Shown here in pieces: positions 12,959 through 13,619 of a stretch of 13,619 nt of DNA. Both the position numbers and the translations under genes were made by a program. Under the pieces are notes generated by a model, which had not been told where the DNA came from, did not search any database, and saw nothing but the letters and a program-made list of their open reading frames with translations. This stretch comes from Flavobacteriaceae bacterium. Its GTDB lineage: Bacteria; Bacteroidota; Bacteroidia; Flavobacteriales; Flavobacteriaceae. The DNA is taken from positions 1 to 13,619 of the forward strand of contig JABDLH010000212.1 in assembly GCA_013003145.1 (NCBI GenBank), in the 5' to 3' direction. Within the stretch, counting starts at the first letter, position 1; each line of letters begins with the position of its first letter.

Positions 12959-13618
12959 GTGAACCATTCACCAAATTCCATAGCCTTCCTGACCGAAGCA
13001 TTGGTTTTTCCACCTCTTGAGAATGCAAATTCTGAAGGCCTCCTCGCCGTAGGGGGAGACCTGTCTGCAGACCGATTGTTACTGGCCTATCGCAATGGTA
13101 TCTTCCCGTGGTTCAATGAAGATTCCCTTATCCTTTGGTGGAGCCCAGATCCCAGGATGGTGCTCTTTCCCGGGGAATTAAAAATTTCCAAGAGCCTGAA
13201 GCGCACACTGAAGAAGAATATCTATTCGGTGAGCCGTAACCGGAGCTTTGCCGAGGTTATTGAAAAATGTGCAGCAGTCCCCAGGCCCGGACAAGGTGGT
13301 ACCTGGATCACTACAGGTATGCAGGAGGCGTATACCGAATTACATCACCGGGGTTTTGCGGTGTCTTACGAAGTGTGGAAGGGAACAGAGCTTGTAGGCG
13401 GACTTTACGGTTTGCAGCTCGGGCAGGTCTTCTGTGGTGAGAGTATGTTCAGTACCGCGAGTGACGCTTCAAAAGTGGCACTGGTGCAACTGGCCAGGGA
13501 TTGCCGGGAAAACGGCATTGAGTTAATAGATTGCCAGGTGTATACCAGCCATCTAGAAAGCCTGGGCGCTGCTGAAATCCCCAGGGAGGAATACCTGCAG
13601 TGGCTTAAAAGGAAATAG
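12959..13618 (+). CDS. aat: Leucyl/phenylalanyl-tRNA-protein transferase
   Basis: A 219-residue Aat. It transfers Leu or Phe from aminoacyl-tRNA to the N-terminal Lys or Arg of proteins, creating N-degrons that ClpS delivers to ClpAP. All the usual blocks are present: GLLAVGGDLS (28-37), YRNGIFPWF (44-52), WWSPDPRMVLFP (60-71), GGTWITTGM (113-121), VGGLYGLQLGQVFCGESMFS (146-165), SKVALVQL (171-178), IDCQVYTSHLESLGA (190-204) and IPREEYLQWL (207-216). Length is close to the E. coli enzyme (234). The start is a GTG at 12959, since no ATG lies in frame between there and the conserved blocks. The stop ends one base before the window edge, so the gene is complete. Confidence 0.97.
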   Translation: MNHSPNSIAFLTEALVFPPLENANSEGLLAVGGDLSADRLLLAYRNGIFPWFNEDSLILWWSPDPRMVLFPGELKISKSLKRTLKKNIYSVSRNRSFAEVIEKCAAVPRPGQGGTWITTGMQEAYTELHHRGFAVSYEVWKGTELVGGLYGLQLGQVFCGESMFSTASDASKVALVQLARDCRENGIELIDCQVYTSHLESLGAAEIPREEYLQWLKRK

Positions 13619-13619
13619 A

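Noticed and set aside
1..13619. Insertion sequences, prophage genes, CRISPR repeats, tRNA or rRNA genes, defence or secretion systems.
   Set aside because: Neither strand shows direct-repeat arrays, transposase motifs or tRNA-like cloverleafs; nearly all of the sequence is taken up by recognisable chromosomal genes.

Overview
The window comes from the chromosome of a member of the Bacteroidota, most likely Flavobacteriaceae. This rests on the protein families present (a DUF3127 protein, a hybrid kinase with HPt, a TonB-dependent receptor behind a TPP riboswitch, a flavobacterial Rieske-like lipoprotein), on starts without clear Shine-Dalgarno sites, and on several upstream matches to the Bacteroidetes -7 element TAnnTTTG. 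The genes are tightly packed and no mobile element, tRNA, rRNA or CRISPR array is visible. It reads as core chromosome rather than an accessory island.

Layout. Bases 1-3625 hold a sigma-54-dependent response regulator (cut at its 5' end by the window edge) and, convergent with it and overlapping by 19 bp, a large membrane hybrid histidine kinase with receiver and HPt domains. Together they look like a phosphorelay pair. Bases 3626-6228 hold an intergenic inverted repeat, a promoter, a clear TPP riboswitch with a long structured leader, a TonB-dependent outer membrane receptor that is probably the thiamin importer, and its terminator. Bases 6253-7376 hold a conserved TIM-barrel protein of unknown function and, convergent with it, a small Rieske-like lipoprotein.

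Bases 7377-8607 hold greA with an unusually long, hairpin-rich leader, a textbook intrinsic terminator, and a HIT-family hydrolase. Bases 8610-10117 (minus strand) hold a short two-gene operon: an orphan sensor histidine kinase followed, with a 4-base ATGA overlap, by a double-CxxC zinc-ribbon membrane protein. Divergent from this, bases 10227-11492 encode a flavin-reductase-fold protein and a DUF3127 protein with an SSB-like acidic tail. Then come a short-chain fatty acid transporter (AtoE family) and aat, the leucyl/phenylalanyl-tRNA-protein transferase.

Functionally the window mixes signalling (two kinases, one regulator), vitamin uptake, RNA polymerase rescue, nucleotide hydrolysis and N-degron tagging. 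The clearest regulatory logic is TPP repressing its own uptake receptor. The observations most worth following are the TPP leader architecture, the greA leader, the SSB-like tail on the DUF3127 protein, the Rieske-like protein with an incomplete ligand set, and the conserved barrel protein of unknown activity. I did not see a clearly new multi-gene system.
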